DNA from: Mucilaginibacter aquariorum
GTDB taxonomy: Bacteria; Bacteroidota; Bacteroidia; Sphingobacteriales; Sphingobacteriaceae
Reading direction: 5' to 3'
Assembly (NCBI RefSeq): GCF_024498135.1
Contig: NZ_JANHOH010000011.1
Coordinates: 62,001-126,000, forward strand
DNA length: 64,000 bases
A program made the translations under genes and the position numbers. Below, piece after piece: positions 51,841 through 60,417 of this stretch. A model generated the notes under the pieces. That model saw only the letters and a program-made list of their open reading frames with translations. It was not told the origin of the DNA and did no database searches. Numbering within the stretch: position 1 is the stretch's first letter; each line of letters starts with the position of its first letter.

Positions 51841-52797
51841 TTAAAGACTATCTGAAGGCGGGTATCCAAAAAACTTCTTGAACTGTATACGGAAGCTTTG
51901 CACATCCTTATATCCCACTAACTTATATACTTCATTGGTGGATAGTTGGCCCGCTGCAAACAGTCGTTTTGCGTTCTGTAGACGGAGGTTGATCAGGAAT
52001 GCATGTGGTGTAGTGCCAAATTCTTCTTTGAAATTTTCGATCAGTGTTTTCTCCGTGATATGAAAAGTGCGGATCAGTGTTTGGTTGCTGAGTTCGGAGT
52101 CTGTATAATTTTTTTCCAGGAAGTCCTTAACGCGGTAGGCCGGTTGTTCCAATTTGATTGAAACCAGTTCGTCATATTGGGCCAGCAATTGTTTGAAGAA
52201 CCGGAGCAGCTCTGCTTCAACATCCGTTACTTTATGATCATTCAGCTCGTATAACTGGAGCAGTGTCCGGTAGATGGGTCCTGCTATCGGGCATCTGGGC
52301 ATATGTCCATATAAGGAACTTCCGTTATCGAGGTCAAAAACAAATGCTTTCAGTTTGGGATATTGGCCGATATCTTTTTTCAGCCACTCCATTCTTGGAG
52401 CAATGTAAAAGATACGGTGAATACCGGGCTGCAGGCTACCGAAGTATTCGCCTGGTTTGTTGAAAGTAGCATAGCAGGAACCCTTGTCTGCTTCGGTAAT
52501 GAGAGTACCATCTGGAGTGGAAAAACGAATGTGTCCCTCCAGCATGAAAAAAAGGAACAGGGCTGGTTCATCCACCTGGTAACTCAGGGACAACTCCCTG
52601 TCCAGGTTAAATTCATACAGTTCAATATAAAACAGGTAATGGTTATGATACTGGCGAAGTAATGTACCCCCTTCCAGTCGGATCAACTCGGCATCGGTAT
52701 AGTTTACCGGGTAACGACTGTACCCTGGCGGTTTTTGACGAATGGGGCTCCGGGAAATAACCGGAGAAGAAAAATATAAGATGATAGGGTTTTTCAT
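51841..52797 (-). CDS. AraC-family transcriptional regulator
   Basis: A 318-aa protein with an N-terminal cupin-like sensing domain (about 40-160, with HNHYLFYIELYEFNL) and a C-terminal AraC HTH pair (about 220-315: TLIRTFHITEKTLIENFKEEFGTTPHAFLINLRLQNAKRLF, then KLVGYKDVQSFRIQFKKFFGYPP). It may regulate the SusCD operon, but it is convergent with no direct coupling. Confidence 0.85.
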   Translation of the reverse strand: MKNPIILYFSSPVISRSPIRQKPPGYSRYPVNYTDAELIRLEGGTLLRQYHNHYLFYIELYEFNLDRELSLSYQVDEPALFLFFMLEGHIRFSTPDGTLITEADKGSCYATFNKPGEYFGSLQPGIHRIFYIAPRMEWLKKDIGQYPKLKAFVFDLDNGSSLYGHMPRCPIAGPIYRTLLQLYELNDHKVTDVEAELLRFFKQLLAQYDELVSIKLEQPAYRVKDFLEKNYTDSELSNQTLIRTFHITEKTLIENFKEEFGTTPHAFLINLRLQNAKRLFAAGQLSTNEVYKLVGYKDVQSFRIQFKKFFGYPPSDSL

Positions 52798-53303
52798 AGG
52801 CTTGCTAAAAATCTGGCTGCCTCCTATCTGTATCAGGAGTCTGCCTTAGATGTGTTTAATCATAGATAATTTTAATATTGCAATAGCTTATTTAATTAAG
52901 CTGCTTAATCTCGGCGTTATTTATATTCAAAAGTGTGACATGCGTAAATATTTTTTTTCGGATTGAATAAATGCATTTTTTTAATGCGAAAACAGTGGTA
53001 AAAGGGTGGTGACTTTTGGGGGCGAAAAAGGGAGCAAACACCCAATAATTTGCCTGATTATCACTTCAACGCCAACAATTATTGCATAAATCGGCTCTTT
53101 TGGGGTTCCTCGCGATGAAAAAAGTAAAAAATAGTTACTACCCTTTACCCCTGTAAAAAAAATCTTCTCTCTATGACAGCAGTTTCATCATAACCGAACC
53201 ATTTATTCTGATATGTATCGGGAGAATCTTCCGGCGAAGTATCCTTTTAATTTTCTCCTATTTATCTGTTTCCTTATTTCAGATGATCGTGCACTTATCT
53301 TAT
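52798..53303. other. AT-rich intergenic region
   Basis: About 500 bp upstream of the AraC gene with no convincing ORF on either strand. It presumably contains the AraC promoter. Confidence 0.4.
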
Positions 53304-53546
53304 CTACCCTTTTCTTTGCAATTTTTAGCTAAAGCGTTAACACCGTATTTTATCAGATTAAAGTTATGCTCCTGAAAATCTTTTATCAATCGATTACATT
53401 ACAAAATGAGTTGATCTACATTACAAAAAAGGTCGTTCTACCTTAATAAATGGATTAATATACATCACAAATGAAGTTGCTTTACCTACCCTTTTTTCGC
53501 AATTTTTAGCTAAAACGTGAGTTTTATCCCATCTGGTTAAAGTTAT
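53304..53546. repeat. pair of imperfect ~63-bp direct repeats
   Basis: Copies at 53304-53367 and 53486-53546 share blocks such as CTACCCTTTT, GCAATTTTTAGCTAAA-CGT and TTAAAGTTAT. They flank a 22-bp iteron-like array. The function is unknown. Confidence 0.7.
53395..53482. repeat. iteron-like array of four 22-bp units
   Basis: The 11-mer TACATTACAAA begins units at 53395, 53417 and 53461 (third with one change), and a degraded copy (TACCTTAATAA) sits at 53439. All are spaced at exactly 22 bp, about two helical turns, so a protein could bind all on one DNA face. Confidence 0.65.
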
Positions 53547-53615
53547 AGTATGGGTGTCTTTTTGTCAATAAACAATGGTTCAGAACGTACTTAACAAATG
53601 ATAAAATCGACATTG

Positions 53616-53645
53616 CCAATTGTTAATTGATCAATTAACAATTGG
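53616..53645. repeat. perfect 30-bp palindrome
   Basis: CCAATTGTTAATTGA is followed immediately by its reverse complement TCAATTAACAATTGG with no spacer. It may be a regulator site or cruciform. No ORF overlaps it. Confidence 0.75.
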
Positions 53646-53884
53646 GTTGACTTATTACTTTTCTTATTCGCCGAATATTTTTGCACTTTTTATCATCCCA
53701 TTATTGGCTATCTGAATATTGTTTGTTGACAGAAACCCTACAGAAAAGTCGCTCTCCTAATAACCATAGTATTCAGGACACATTAATACAAAAACACTTT
53801 CCGTTTACACCATAAATTTCAACGATCCGTTCGGGATATGCTAAACGTTTATCGAATAATTTAAAACTTTAACTTATAGGATTT

Positions 53885-53998
53885 GTCACGGAAAAGTGTG
53901 TAGCGATGCTGATTCATCAGGCCCCGTTATTTGAAAATCTGAATGGTAAAAGAGCGTCCAATACTGGTAACTTAGAGTACCAGTATTGGATTTTTTTT
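53885..53998 (+). ncRNA. possible small RNA ending at an orphan terminator
   Basis: A strong terminator lies here without any upstream plus-strand ORF, so a short noncoding transcript is plausible. The 5' end is a guess; TATAGGATTTG upstream is only an approximate -7 box. Confidence 0.3.
53957..53998 (+). terminator. orphan rho-independent terminator
   Basis: TCCAATACTGGTA (53957-53969) pairs with TACCAGTATTGGA (53978-53990), an 8-nt loop, followed by T8 (53991-53998). It has the classic shape but no coding gene precedes it on this strand. Confidence 0.88.
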
Positions 53999-54013
53999 GA
54001 ACTAACCACTAAT

Positions 54014-54147
54014 CCCGATAGGGGATAAAACAAGCACAGTTTTACTATACAGTCCCGATAGGGTATAATTATGGCATTAATAGAAAATATGACCCCGATA
54101 GGGTATAGTTAATAAATTTTATTTACATTTGTACCCGAAAGGGTATA
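54014..54147 (+). promoter_or_regulatory. hipBST promoter with four 40-bp-spaced operators
   Basis: CCCGATAGGGTATA or a near copy starts at 54014, 54054, 54094 and 54134, an exact 40-bp period. The -7 box TACATTTG (54124-54131) directly precedes the fourth copy, which covers the expected transcription start. The site core is an inverted repeat (ACCC...GGGT). This is the arrangement expected for HipB autorepression. Confidence 0.85.
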
Positions 54148-54150
54148 AAT

Positions 54151-54354
54151 ATGTTGTCAGAGTATTTGAAGAAAAAAAGGAAATCACTAAATCTCACGCA
54201 GGAAGACCTGGCATCTAAAGCGGGAGTCGGACTTAGGGTCGTTCGTGAGATGGAGCAGGGAAAACCAACATTGCGAATGGATAAAGTGAATCAGGTGTTG
54301 ATGTTATTTGGCGCAGAACTCGGAGTGGTATTAAAAGTAAAAAATGATGAGTAG
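54151..54354 (+). CDS. hipB: HipB-like XRE antitoxin/repressor
   Basis: A 67-aa XRE protein (LSEYLKKKRKSLNLTQEDLASKAGVGLRVVREMEQGKPTLRMDKVNQVL) with a single HTH and a short C-terminal strand, typical of HipB. It should bind the four upstream operators and repress the operon. It overlaps the next gene by 11 bp. Confidence 0.88.
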   Translation: MLSEYLKKKRKSLNLTQEDLASKAGVGLRVVREMEQGKPTLRMDKVNQVLMLFGAELGVVLKVKNDE

Positions 54355-54670
54355 GAAAGGTTTGGTGTATTTTCAGGACACGCTGGCTGGTGTACTTGCG
54401 GAGACTGATGATGGTTACGAATTTACTTACCAGGCTGATTATTTAGAGAATAAGAACGCAAACCCGGTAAGCTTAACGCTGCCATTGTCAACCCAGAAAT
54501 ATGAAAGTAAAGTATTGTTTGCTTTTTTCGATGGCTTGATACCGGAAGGTTGGCTACTGGATTTGGCAACAACACACTGGAAGGTCAAAAGCAATGACCG
54601 GTTTGAATTATTGCTATTAACATGCAGGGATGCAATCGGAGCTGTAACGGTTATTCCCGAAATAGATTAA
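54344..54670 (+). CDS. hipS: HipS-like protein (HipA N-terminal subdomain 1)
   Basis: The 108-aa product is equivalent to the N-terminal subdomain of HipA (GLVYFQDTLAGVLAETDDGYEFTYQADYL...PVSLTLPLS...FFDGLIPEGWLL), encoded separately. In HipBST systems this piece is the antitoxin that neutralises the HipT kinase. It starts within hipB and ends 3 bp before hipT. Confidence 0.85.
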   Translation: MMSRKGLVYFQDTLAGVLAETDDGYEFTYQADYLENKNANPVSLTLPLSTQKYESKVLFAFFDGLIPEGWLLDLATTHWKVKSNDRFELLLLTCRDAIGAVTVIPEID

Positions 54671-54673
54671 GCT

Positions 54674-55597
54674 ATGGCAAATTGTTGGTTTTGTTATCAG
54701 GATGCAGGTACATCGTCTTTCCATGAAAAATGTTCAAAGCGTTTTTTTGGTACGGCTAAGGTACCTGAGCTGGAATTGAATAATAAACTTTTGAAAACGT
54801 TGGGCGAACAGACCATCAACGAAAGGATCGCTGTGACCGGAGTTCAGCCCAAGCTTTCTGTTACCCTGAAAAAGACGAAGGAGCACAACCGTCTGACTAT
54901 AGTAGGACTTTGGGGAGAATACATACTTAAACCGCAGCATCCTGATTTTTCGGAAATGCCGCAATCAGAAGATCTGACCATGCATTTGGCAAGCCTGTTT
55001 AAAATGCCAACTTGTGATCATACTTTAATGGAGGCGTCAGACGGTAGTTTGGTTTATCTTGCCCGGAGGTTTGACCGGGTGAAAGGCCATAAAGTTCACA
55101 TGGAAGATTTCTGCCAGCTTTCTGAATTTTTAACGGAAAATAAATACAAGGGCTCTTATGAAAAGATCGGTAAGCTTATCCTGAAATACTGCACTCAAAC
55201 TGGTTTTGATGCGCTGACTTATTTTGAACTGGTGTTATTTTCTTTTTTGACAGGCAACAATGATATGCACCTGAAGAACTTTTCTGTACTATATACGGAC
55301 GAGGGGGTAAGTCTAAGTCCGGCCTATGACCTGCTCAATGTAAATCTTGTTAATCCACAAGATGATGAAGAGCTGGCGCTGACAATAAACGGCAAAAAGA
55401 AAAGAATTAGATTATCTGATTTTGATGTGTTGGCAAGAAGTATGAATATACCTGAAACCGCCGTTCGGAATACCTATAACAAATTTTCCTCCGGTAATAA
55501 GGAGGTTGGTAAGATGATTGAAGCATCATTCCTGAGCCCCGAAAAAAAGGCACTATACCTGGAAATTTGGGAAAAAAAGCAACGGTTGTTTAATTGA
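54674..55597 (+). CDS. hipT: HipT-like Ser/Thr kinase toxin
   Basis: A 307-aa HipA-like kinase lacking the N-subdomain that is supplied by the previous gene. It opens with a CWFCYQD...HEKC zinc-binding-like segment (C4, C7, H17, C20). Catalytic loop GNNDMHLKNFSVL and metal-binding SPAYDLLN are present, so the kinase should be active. Known HipT kinases phosphorylate aminoacyl-tRNA synthetases and halt translation. The last 130 codons are duplicated at 61.3 kb. Confidence 0.87.
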   Translation: MANCWFCYQDAGTSSFHEKCSKRFFGTAKVPELELNNKLLKTLGEQTINERIAVTGVQPKLSVTLKKTKEHNRLTIVGLWGEYILKPQHPDFSEMPQSEDLTMHLASLFKMPTCDHTLMEASDGSLVYLARRFDRVKGHKVHMEDFCQLSEFLTENKYKGSYEKIGKLILKYCTQTGFDALTYFELVLFSFLTGNNDMHLKNFSVLYTDEGVSLSPAYDLLNVNLVNPQDDEELALTINGKKKRIRLSDFDVLARSMNIPETAVRNTYNKFSSGNKEVGKMIEASFLSPEKKALYLEIWEKKQRLFN

Positions 55598-55717
55598 CAA
55601 ATCGCTCTTACATATTATAGGTTGTCCTTTCAGTGAGAAAAGAATAAAATCCTTATTCACCACAGTCGCGAAGATAGCCCACCAGAGTCAAAGGTCAAGG
55701 GTGCACAAGCGGGCCGT
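55215..55717 (+). repeat. first copy of a ~500-bp segmental duplication
   Basis: This covers the hipT 3' end and 120 bp beyond. It is almost identical to 61296-61799. Homology ends abruptly after GCGGGCCGT. The downstream rest to 55957 holds no recognised gene. Confidence 0.88.
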
Positions 55718-55957
55718 ATTTCACAATATTGAAAGGGACGAAGAGAAGCAGATAAGCCGGCAAAATGGCAAAGAAATAGGTTCACAGCGGCGGGGGAAAG
55801 CGAATGAATGAGCCCGATCTGCGGTTATAGTTCAATCGGACAGCAGCGGCATCCTTCACAGAAGATACCGCGCATAGCCCCGCCATTACGGAATGCCATA
55901 GTTACGAGATAAGAAAATCCCGCCTGTGCACACACACAGGCAGGGTTTAGGACAAGA

Positions 55958-56911
55958 TCAGAAAGTGCGCCTTTCGCCCTGCCATCCTGTATCCCGTAAA
56001 AACTGTTCCCAGGTCGAGGTATTGGGGTTTACCGATCCGCTCCATTGCAGATCACGGTCTGGCGCAAAGTAACCATATTCAACGGCGTATTCCACCATCC
56101 CTATGATCTCATCGACCAGCAGATCATTTGGCCGGAAATCCGGGAAATGCTCAAGGAATTCGTCCCGCTGGTACGCAGAGCGATAAACAGCCTTTTTCCC
56201 GGTGACCCGTGAAAAGGTTGCTACCATTTCAGCGGGGGTGATTAGCTCGCCGACTACGGGAAGAACACGCCCTTCATACTGATCGAAATGGTCAAAGATC
56301 TCCAGGACAGCAGGCCCCGTAGCGGTGCGCGGGTCAACAAACGGCGCACGGAATTCTTCCGGCAGGTAAATTGGGAACACCAGGGTATCGCCTTCCCGAA
56401 CCGGTGTGTAGAATTCCGGCAGGTTAGTATAAAAAAATGCCATATGGATAAAAGCACTTTTTAAAGGCAGAGTACGGATATAGGCTTCTATCCGCGCTTT
56501 ATCCGTAAAATGTGGCGCGAATTTCGTTCCGCCCGTGATCTGCTCCACATTCTCCAGTCCGCTGAAGACCGCGCGGTGCACACCCGCTGCCACCGCCGCA
56601 TCAGCAAGCTGCCTGCCCAACTCAAATTCATGGGTATCAGGGGGCGCGATGCCCGGCGTCAGCAGGAAAACACCGTCCGACCCGCGAAAGGCATTCCGAT
56701 AGGCTGCTTCGTAGCCGACATCCAAAGGAATGTTTACTAATTCCACCCCTTTTTCAGCCAGCAAACGGGCAGCGTCCGCATCCGTTCTCCGTGTAATACC
56801 GCGTACGCGGTAGCGCCCGCTGGCAATGAGCGAATTAGCTGCGCTTAAACCCTGTTTACCTAGTACGCCCACTACTGTAATGAGCGGTTTATCTTCATTT
56901 TTGATCGCCAT
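55958..56911 (-). CDS. NmrA-family NAD(P)-binding protein
   Basis: A 317-aa atypical SDR of the NmrA/HSCARG type. The Rossmann motif VVGVLGKQGLSAANSL is at residues 13-28, and the active-site Tyr/Lys of classical SDRs is not in the usual place. It could be a NAD(P)H quinone reductase or redox sensor. It is divergent from an HxlR regulator that probably represses it. Confidence 0.87.
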   Translation of the reverse strand: MAIKNEDKPLITVVGVLGKQGLSAANSLIASGRYRVRGITRRTDADAARLLAEKGVELVNIPLDVGYEAAYRNAFRGSDGVFLLTPGIAPPDTHEFELGRQLADAAVAAGVHRAVFSGLENVEQITGGTKFAPHFTDKARIEAYIRTLPLKSAFIHMAFFYTNLPEFYTPVREGDTLVFPIYLPEEFRAPFVDPRTATGPAVLEIFDHFDQYEGRVLPVVGELITPAEMVATFSRVTGKKAVYRSAYQRDEFLEHFPDFRPNDLLVDEIIGMVEYAVEYGYFAPDRDLQWSGSVNPNTSTWEQFLRDTGWQGERRTF

Positions 56912-56918
56912 AATTTGT

Positions 56919-56988
56919 ACTATAATAATTATAGTTGCAAAACTATTTAGAGTTTATTAGATTTGCAATAACTATCATATTCGATAGT
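56919..56988. promoter_or_regulatory. two operator-like palindromes in the NmrA/HxlR intergenic region
   Basis: ACTATAATAATTATAGT (56919-56935) is a perfect 17-bp palindrome, and ACTATC-ATATTC-GATAGT (56971-56988) is a 6-bp inverted repeat. Each lies about 7-12 bp from one of the divergent starts and shares ACTAT arms, so one regulator could bind both. Confidence 0.65.
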
Positions 56989-56998
56989 CTCCTCAGCT

Positions 56999-57364
56999 AT
57001 GAAAGTGGAATGTATCGGCGACATGCTCAAAGTGAACGATAAACTGTATCCATGTACAGTCAGCCTGGCCATGGACCTTGTGGGCGGTAAATGGAAAACG
57101 GTTATCCTGTATCACTTAATGGACGGACCCAAACGTTACAGCGAATTGTTGAAGGATATGCAGACCGTTACGGAAATGACCTTAAGCCTGCAGCTGAAGC
57201 AACTGGAACAGGACGGATTGATTTTGCGTAAAGTCTTTGGAGATAAGCCGCCGGTCAAAGTGGTATACAGCCTGACCGCCTTCGGAAAAACCTTTGTACC
57301 GGCACTGGAAGCGATCCTCGCCTGGGGCAATCTGATCGCCGGGCAGCAGGGTGAATTTTTGTAG
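56999..57364 (+). CDS. HxlR-family regulator
   Basis: A 121-aa winged-helix protein (CTVSLAMDLVGGKWKTVILYHLMDGPKRYSELLKDMQTVTEMTLSLQLKQLEQDGLI) with the conserved Cys near residue 19. Divergent from the NmrA gene; likely an electrophile- or quinone-responsive repressor of that gene. Confidence 0.88.
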   Translation: MKVECIGDMLKVNDKLYPCTVSLAMDLVGGKWKTVILYHLMDGPKRYSELLKDMQTVTEMTLSLQLKQLEQDGLILRKVFGDKPPVKVVYSLTAFGKTFVPALEAILAWGNLIAGQQGEFL

Positions 57365-57476
57365 GCTGGCTTCACGTCCTGAGCAACCTGCTGACATGAC
57401 TTTCATCCGTAAGGCCAAACTCGGCTGCAATTTGTTTACGCCGGTATAAAAACCGGCCGGTAAAAAAGGGCTGGTA

Positions 57477-57981
57477 TTAAATTTTATCAAGATAATCCGG
57501 AGGGTACATTTTTTGCCCGTGTTTTTCGACAATAGCCAGCAATTTCTTTACCGACTCAGTATCCATCGGCGGCGGGGGAAGAAACTCGCCATATTCAACC
57601 GGTTTGCCAATTTCTTCGAAAAAAGCATCAAGACCAGACGGAACGACAATACAGAGAAGATGGGCAATTTTATCTGTTTTGTTTTGAACCCATGCACAAC
57701 TCCGCCTTTGGGAATATTTACAAATGATCCTTTCGTGGCAATGTACTTGCCAAATTCTGATCTTACTTCGATTTCACCGTCGATGACGTAAAATGAGTCC
57801 TCGATCTGTGCATGTTCATGGGGACCCGGGCCGCCGTTGGGCGGTATAAGCATATCTATTACTGTAAATGCGCCATTGGTTTCGGCACCACCGACCAGGA
57901 TACGGTAAGTATCTCCGACAACAAAGAATATCTTACCTCCTTTATTGCCGACGGTTATCGGACTCTTTTTTGGTTTTCCAT
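57477..57981 (-). pseudogene. cupin-domain gene broken by two one-base deletions
   Basis: Read from ATG 57981, one extra A in the A6 run (57966-57971) and one in the A4 run (57682-57685) restore a single protein of about 168 aa: MENQKKSPITVGNKGGKIFFVVGDTYRILVGGAETNG..., cupin motif PGPHEHAQIEDSFYVIDGEIEV, then VVPSGLDAFFEEIGKP and the C-terminus MYPPDYLDKI. Without repair, only 101 residues are open. The high conservation outside the two runs suggests sequencing errors or very recent loss. Confidence 0.78.
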
Positions 57982-58237
57982 AATGTATATATCAGATGTA
58001 AAACAAAGATCGGGTTAGCCGCTTATTAAAAATATTCCGATTGGACAATAAAATAGTCCAATCGGACATGCATGTTGCGATATGCAAAAGTTGAAGTTGC
58101 GTTACAATATTCAGGCCATGAATAAGTTATGTTAATTGTTTCTTTTCTTGTTTTATAACGAGATGTCGGCCTGGGGGATCAAGCACCGGGAGAGAATTAT
58201 AAAGCAAAAATGAGCACTAAGTAAGCCATTACTAAAT

Positions 58238-59221
58238 ATGTTGATAGAGTTTGTTACCCAGCCACAGTTTAACTTTTTAACGGCATTTGCTGAGGCACTA
58301 AAAGTTCCGGTGGTTAATAACGAACTGCAAATCCCTTCATCTCTTGGCGAGGGGTTTGTACGCCGAGTTGACCTAAATGACGATTTTCGCTTGCTGATCC
58401 ACCGGTACCGGCTCAAACAGGAGCTGATCTTGAAACGGATAGGTTCAAAAGAACCAGCAAGCTTTATCAGCGTAATTTTCTATAATAATGAAGAACCGGT
58501 AAGCCTGATTACGAACGATGCAGAACAACGGAGCTTTAGTCGTTATAATGATATGGCCATACAAATCGCCTCTAATAATTTAGACTCGCTGATCACTTTC
58601 CCGGCTAATATGGAGATCTATTTTACCGTGATTGGATTGAGTGCCACACGCCTTAAGGGCTTGTTGGAAATGAATCGGCCTGATCGTTTGATCGATACCA
58701 TTGTTAACCCCAAAGAATCATTTCTTTTTTATGAAAGTATGGGGACCGAAACACAAATGACGCTCAAACAGCTATCGGAACCACAGTCAGAGAACGGACT
58801 TGCAGGCTTTTACTATCGCCTTAAAGCGGAAACGCTACTGTATGACGTTTTTAACCAACTGCACAATCGCCAATCTACCGGACATAGCCCTGTTAATAAA
58901 GCTGATGCAGAAAAGCTGGCCATTATCCGTAAAGCGATACTCAGCGATCTTAGTCAGCCTCCCAGCCTGCCTGAGTTGGCTAAATTGGGCGGTCTAAGCG
59001 AAACTAAAATGAGGGATCTTTTCCGGCAGGTATTTGGAGATAGCATTTACAATTACTATCAAACGGCCCGTATGGAAGAAGCCGCTTACCTGCTCAAACA
59101 TAAAAATTACTCGGTGAGTGAGGCAGGCTATCAGTTAGGCTTTAGTAATTTAAGCCATTTTACCCGCTTATTCGAGCGGCACCATCAGCAAAAGCCTAAA
59201 AAATACGCGTCAGGCGGATAG
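58238..59221 (+). CDS. AraC-family transcriptional regulator
   Basis: A 327-aa protein with an uncharacterised N-terminal domain and the two-HTH AraC domain at the C-terminus (LSDLSQPPSLPELAKLGGLSETKMRDLFRQVFGDSIYNYYQTARMEEAAYLL, then EAGYQLGFSNLSHFTRLFERHHQQKPKKY). It precedes the OYE gene by 82 bp on the same strand and probably activates it. Confidence 0.87.
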   Translation: MLIEFVTQPQFNFLTAFAEALKVPVVNNELQIPSSLGEGFVRRVDLNDDFRLLIHRYRLKQELILKRIGSKEPASFISVIFYNNEEPVSLITNDAEQRSFSRYNDMAIQIASNNLDSLITFPANMEIYFTVIGLSATRLKGLLEMNRPDRLIDTIVNPKESFLFYESMGTETQMTLKQLSEPQSENGLAGFYYRLKAETLLYDVFNQLHNRQSTGHSPVNKADAEKLAIIRKAILSDLSQPPSLPELAKLGGLSETKMRDLFRQVFGDSIYNYYQTARMEEAAYLLKHKNYSVSEAGYQLGFSNLSHFTRLFERHHQQKPKKYASGG

Positions 59222-59303
59222 GACTATTTTTCAGGCGCGACGCGCTATTTTACCTCCGGCATCCTACTGACCTTTGACATATCATTTAAAACAAAAAAAC
59301 GAT

Positions 59304-60374
59304 ATGAAAAAGTTACTGATGCCTTACAATAGCCAATCCCTGAATTTGAAGAATCATTTAGTGATGGCCCCAATGACCCGCAGTCGTGCTATCGGCAATG
59401 TACCAAACGCCCTGATGGCAGAATACTATAGCCAGCGCAAGGGGGCAGGTTTGATCATTACGGAAGGTACCGCGCCCACTCCGGAAGGATTGGGTTACGC
59501 CCGAATTCCAGGTATCTTTTCACCTGAACAAATTGAAGGCTGGAAATTAACGACAACTGCCGTACATCAAAACGACACCAAAATATTTTTGCAATTAATG
59601 CATACCGGCCGGATCGGCCACCATGCAAACCTGCCCGAAGGCGTTCAGGTAGTAGGTGCATCGGCTATAGCGGCAGCAGGGCAAATGCACACCGATACTA
59701 TTGGTATGCAGGATTACCCTATTCCGGTAGCCTTATCTACCGAAGACGTAAAAGATGTGATCAACGGATATGTGACTGCTGCTAAGAACGCTATGGCCGC
59801 AGGTTTTGATGGTGTAGAATTGCACGCGGCAAACGGCTACCTTATTGAGCAGTTCCTTAACCCGAATGTAAATGACCGCACAGATATTTATGGTGGGACG
59901 ATAGAGAACAGGGCCAGGTTTGCCCTGGAGGTGGCTCAACGCGTAGCTGACGCTATCGGCAAAGAAAAAGTCGGTGTCAGGATCTCGCCAAATTCCAATC
60001 TTGGCGACCTGCAAGTTTATGATGCCGATGCTACGGAGGAAACGTACATTCATTTAAGTCGGGAGTTTAACCGCATCGGACTTGCCTACATACACATCAG
60101 TATCAATCCGCAGGTACCCGCACAAACTCTGGCAGCGATCCGTACTGAATTTGAGGGGACAATTATTTATTGTAACACCTTTACTGCGGAAAAGGCCGAA
60201 GATGAATTAAATAAAGGAGATGCAGATCTTATCGCCTTTGGCAGGGCATTTTTAGCAAATCCGGACCTGGAGCAACGCATTATAGACGGAGCAGAACTGA
60301 ACGCACCTGATTTTACTACCTCGTATACACCAGGTGCTAAAGGTTATACCGATTACCCGGTTTTATTCAATTGA
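59304..60374 (+). CDS. Old Yellow Enzyme family alkene reductase
   Basis: From ATG 59304 the product is 356 aa. FMN-binding and catalytic motifs are present: MAPMTRSRA, YYSQRKGAGLIITEGTA, GFDGVELHAANGYLIEQFL, VNDRTDIYGG and FGRAFLANPDL. It should reduce activated C=C bonds of enals, enones or quinones with NAD(P)H. It fits an electrophile-detoxification theme with the NmrA, HxlR and peroxiredoxin neighbours. Confidence 0.93.
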   Translation: MKKLLMPYNSQSLNLKNHLVMAPMTRSRAIGNVPNALMAEYYSQRKGAGLIITEGTAPTPEGLGYARIPGIFSPEQIEGWKLTTTAVHQNDTKIFLQLMHTGRIGHHANLPEGVQVVGASAIAAAGQMHTDTIGMQDYPIPVALSTEDVKDVINGYVTAAKNAMAAGFDGVELHAANGYLIEQFLNPNVNDRTDIYGGTIENRARFALEVAQRVADAIGKEKVGVRISPNSNLGDLQVYDADATEETYIHLSREFNRIGLAYIHISINPQVPAQTLAAIRTEFEGTIIYCNTFTAEKAEDELNKGDADLIAFGRAFLANPDLEQRIIDGAELNAPDFTTSYTPGAKGYTDYPVLFN

Positions 60375-60417
60375 TTCGGTGTTATGCTTTAAATGTTATA
60401 ACTCAATTAAAAAAATC

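Noticed and set aside
54014..54147. CRISPR-like array from the 40-bp-spaced repeats
   Set aside because: The 14-bp repeats sit upstream of hipB, overlap its promoter and have AT-rich spacers of one locus; they are operators.
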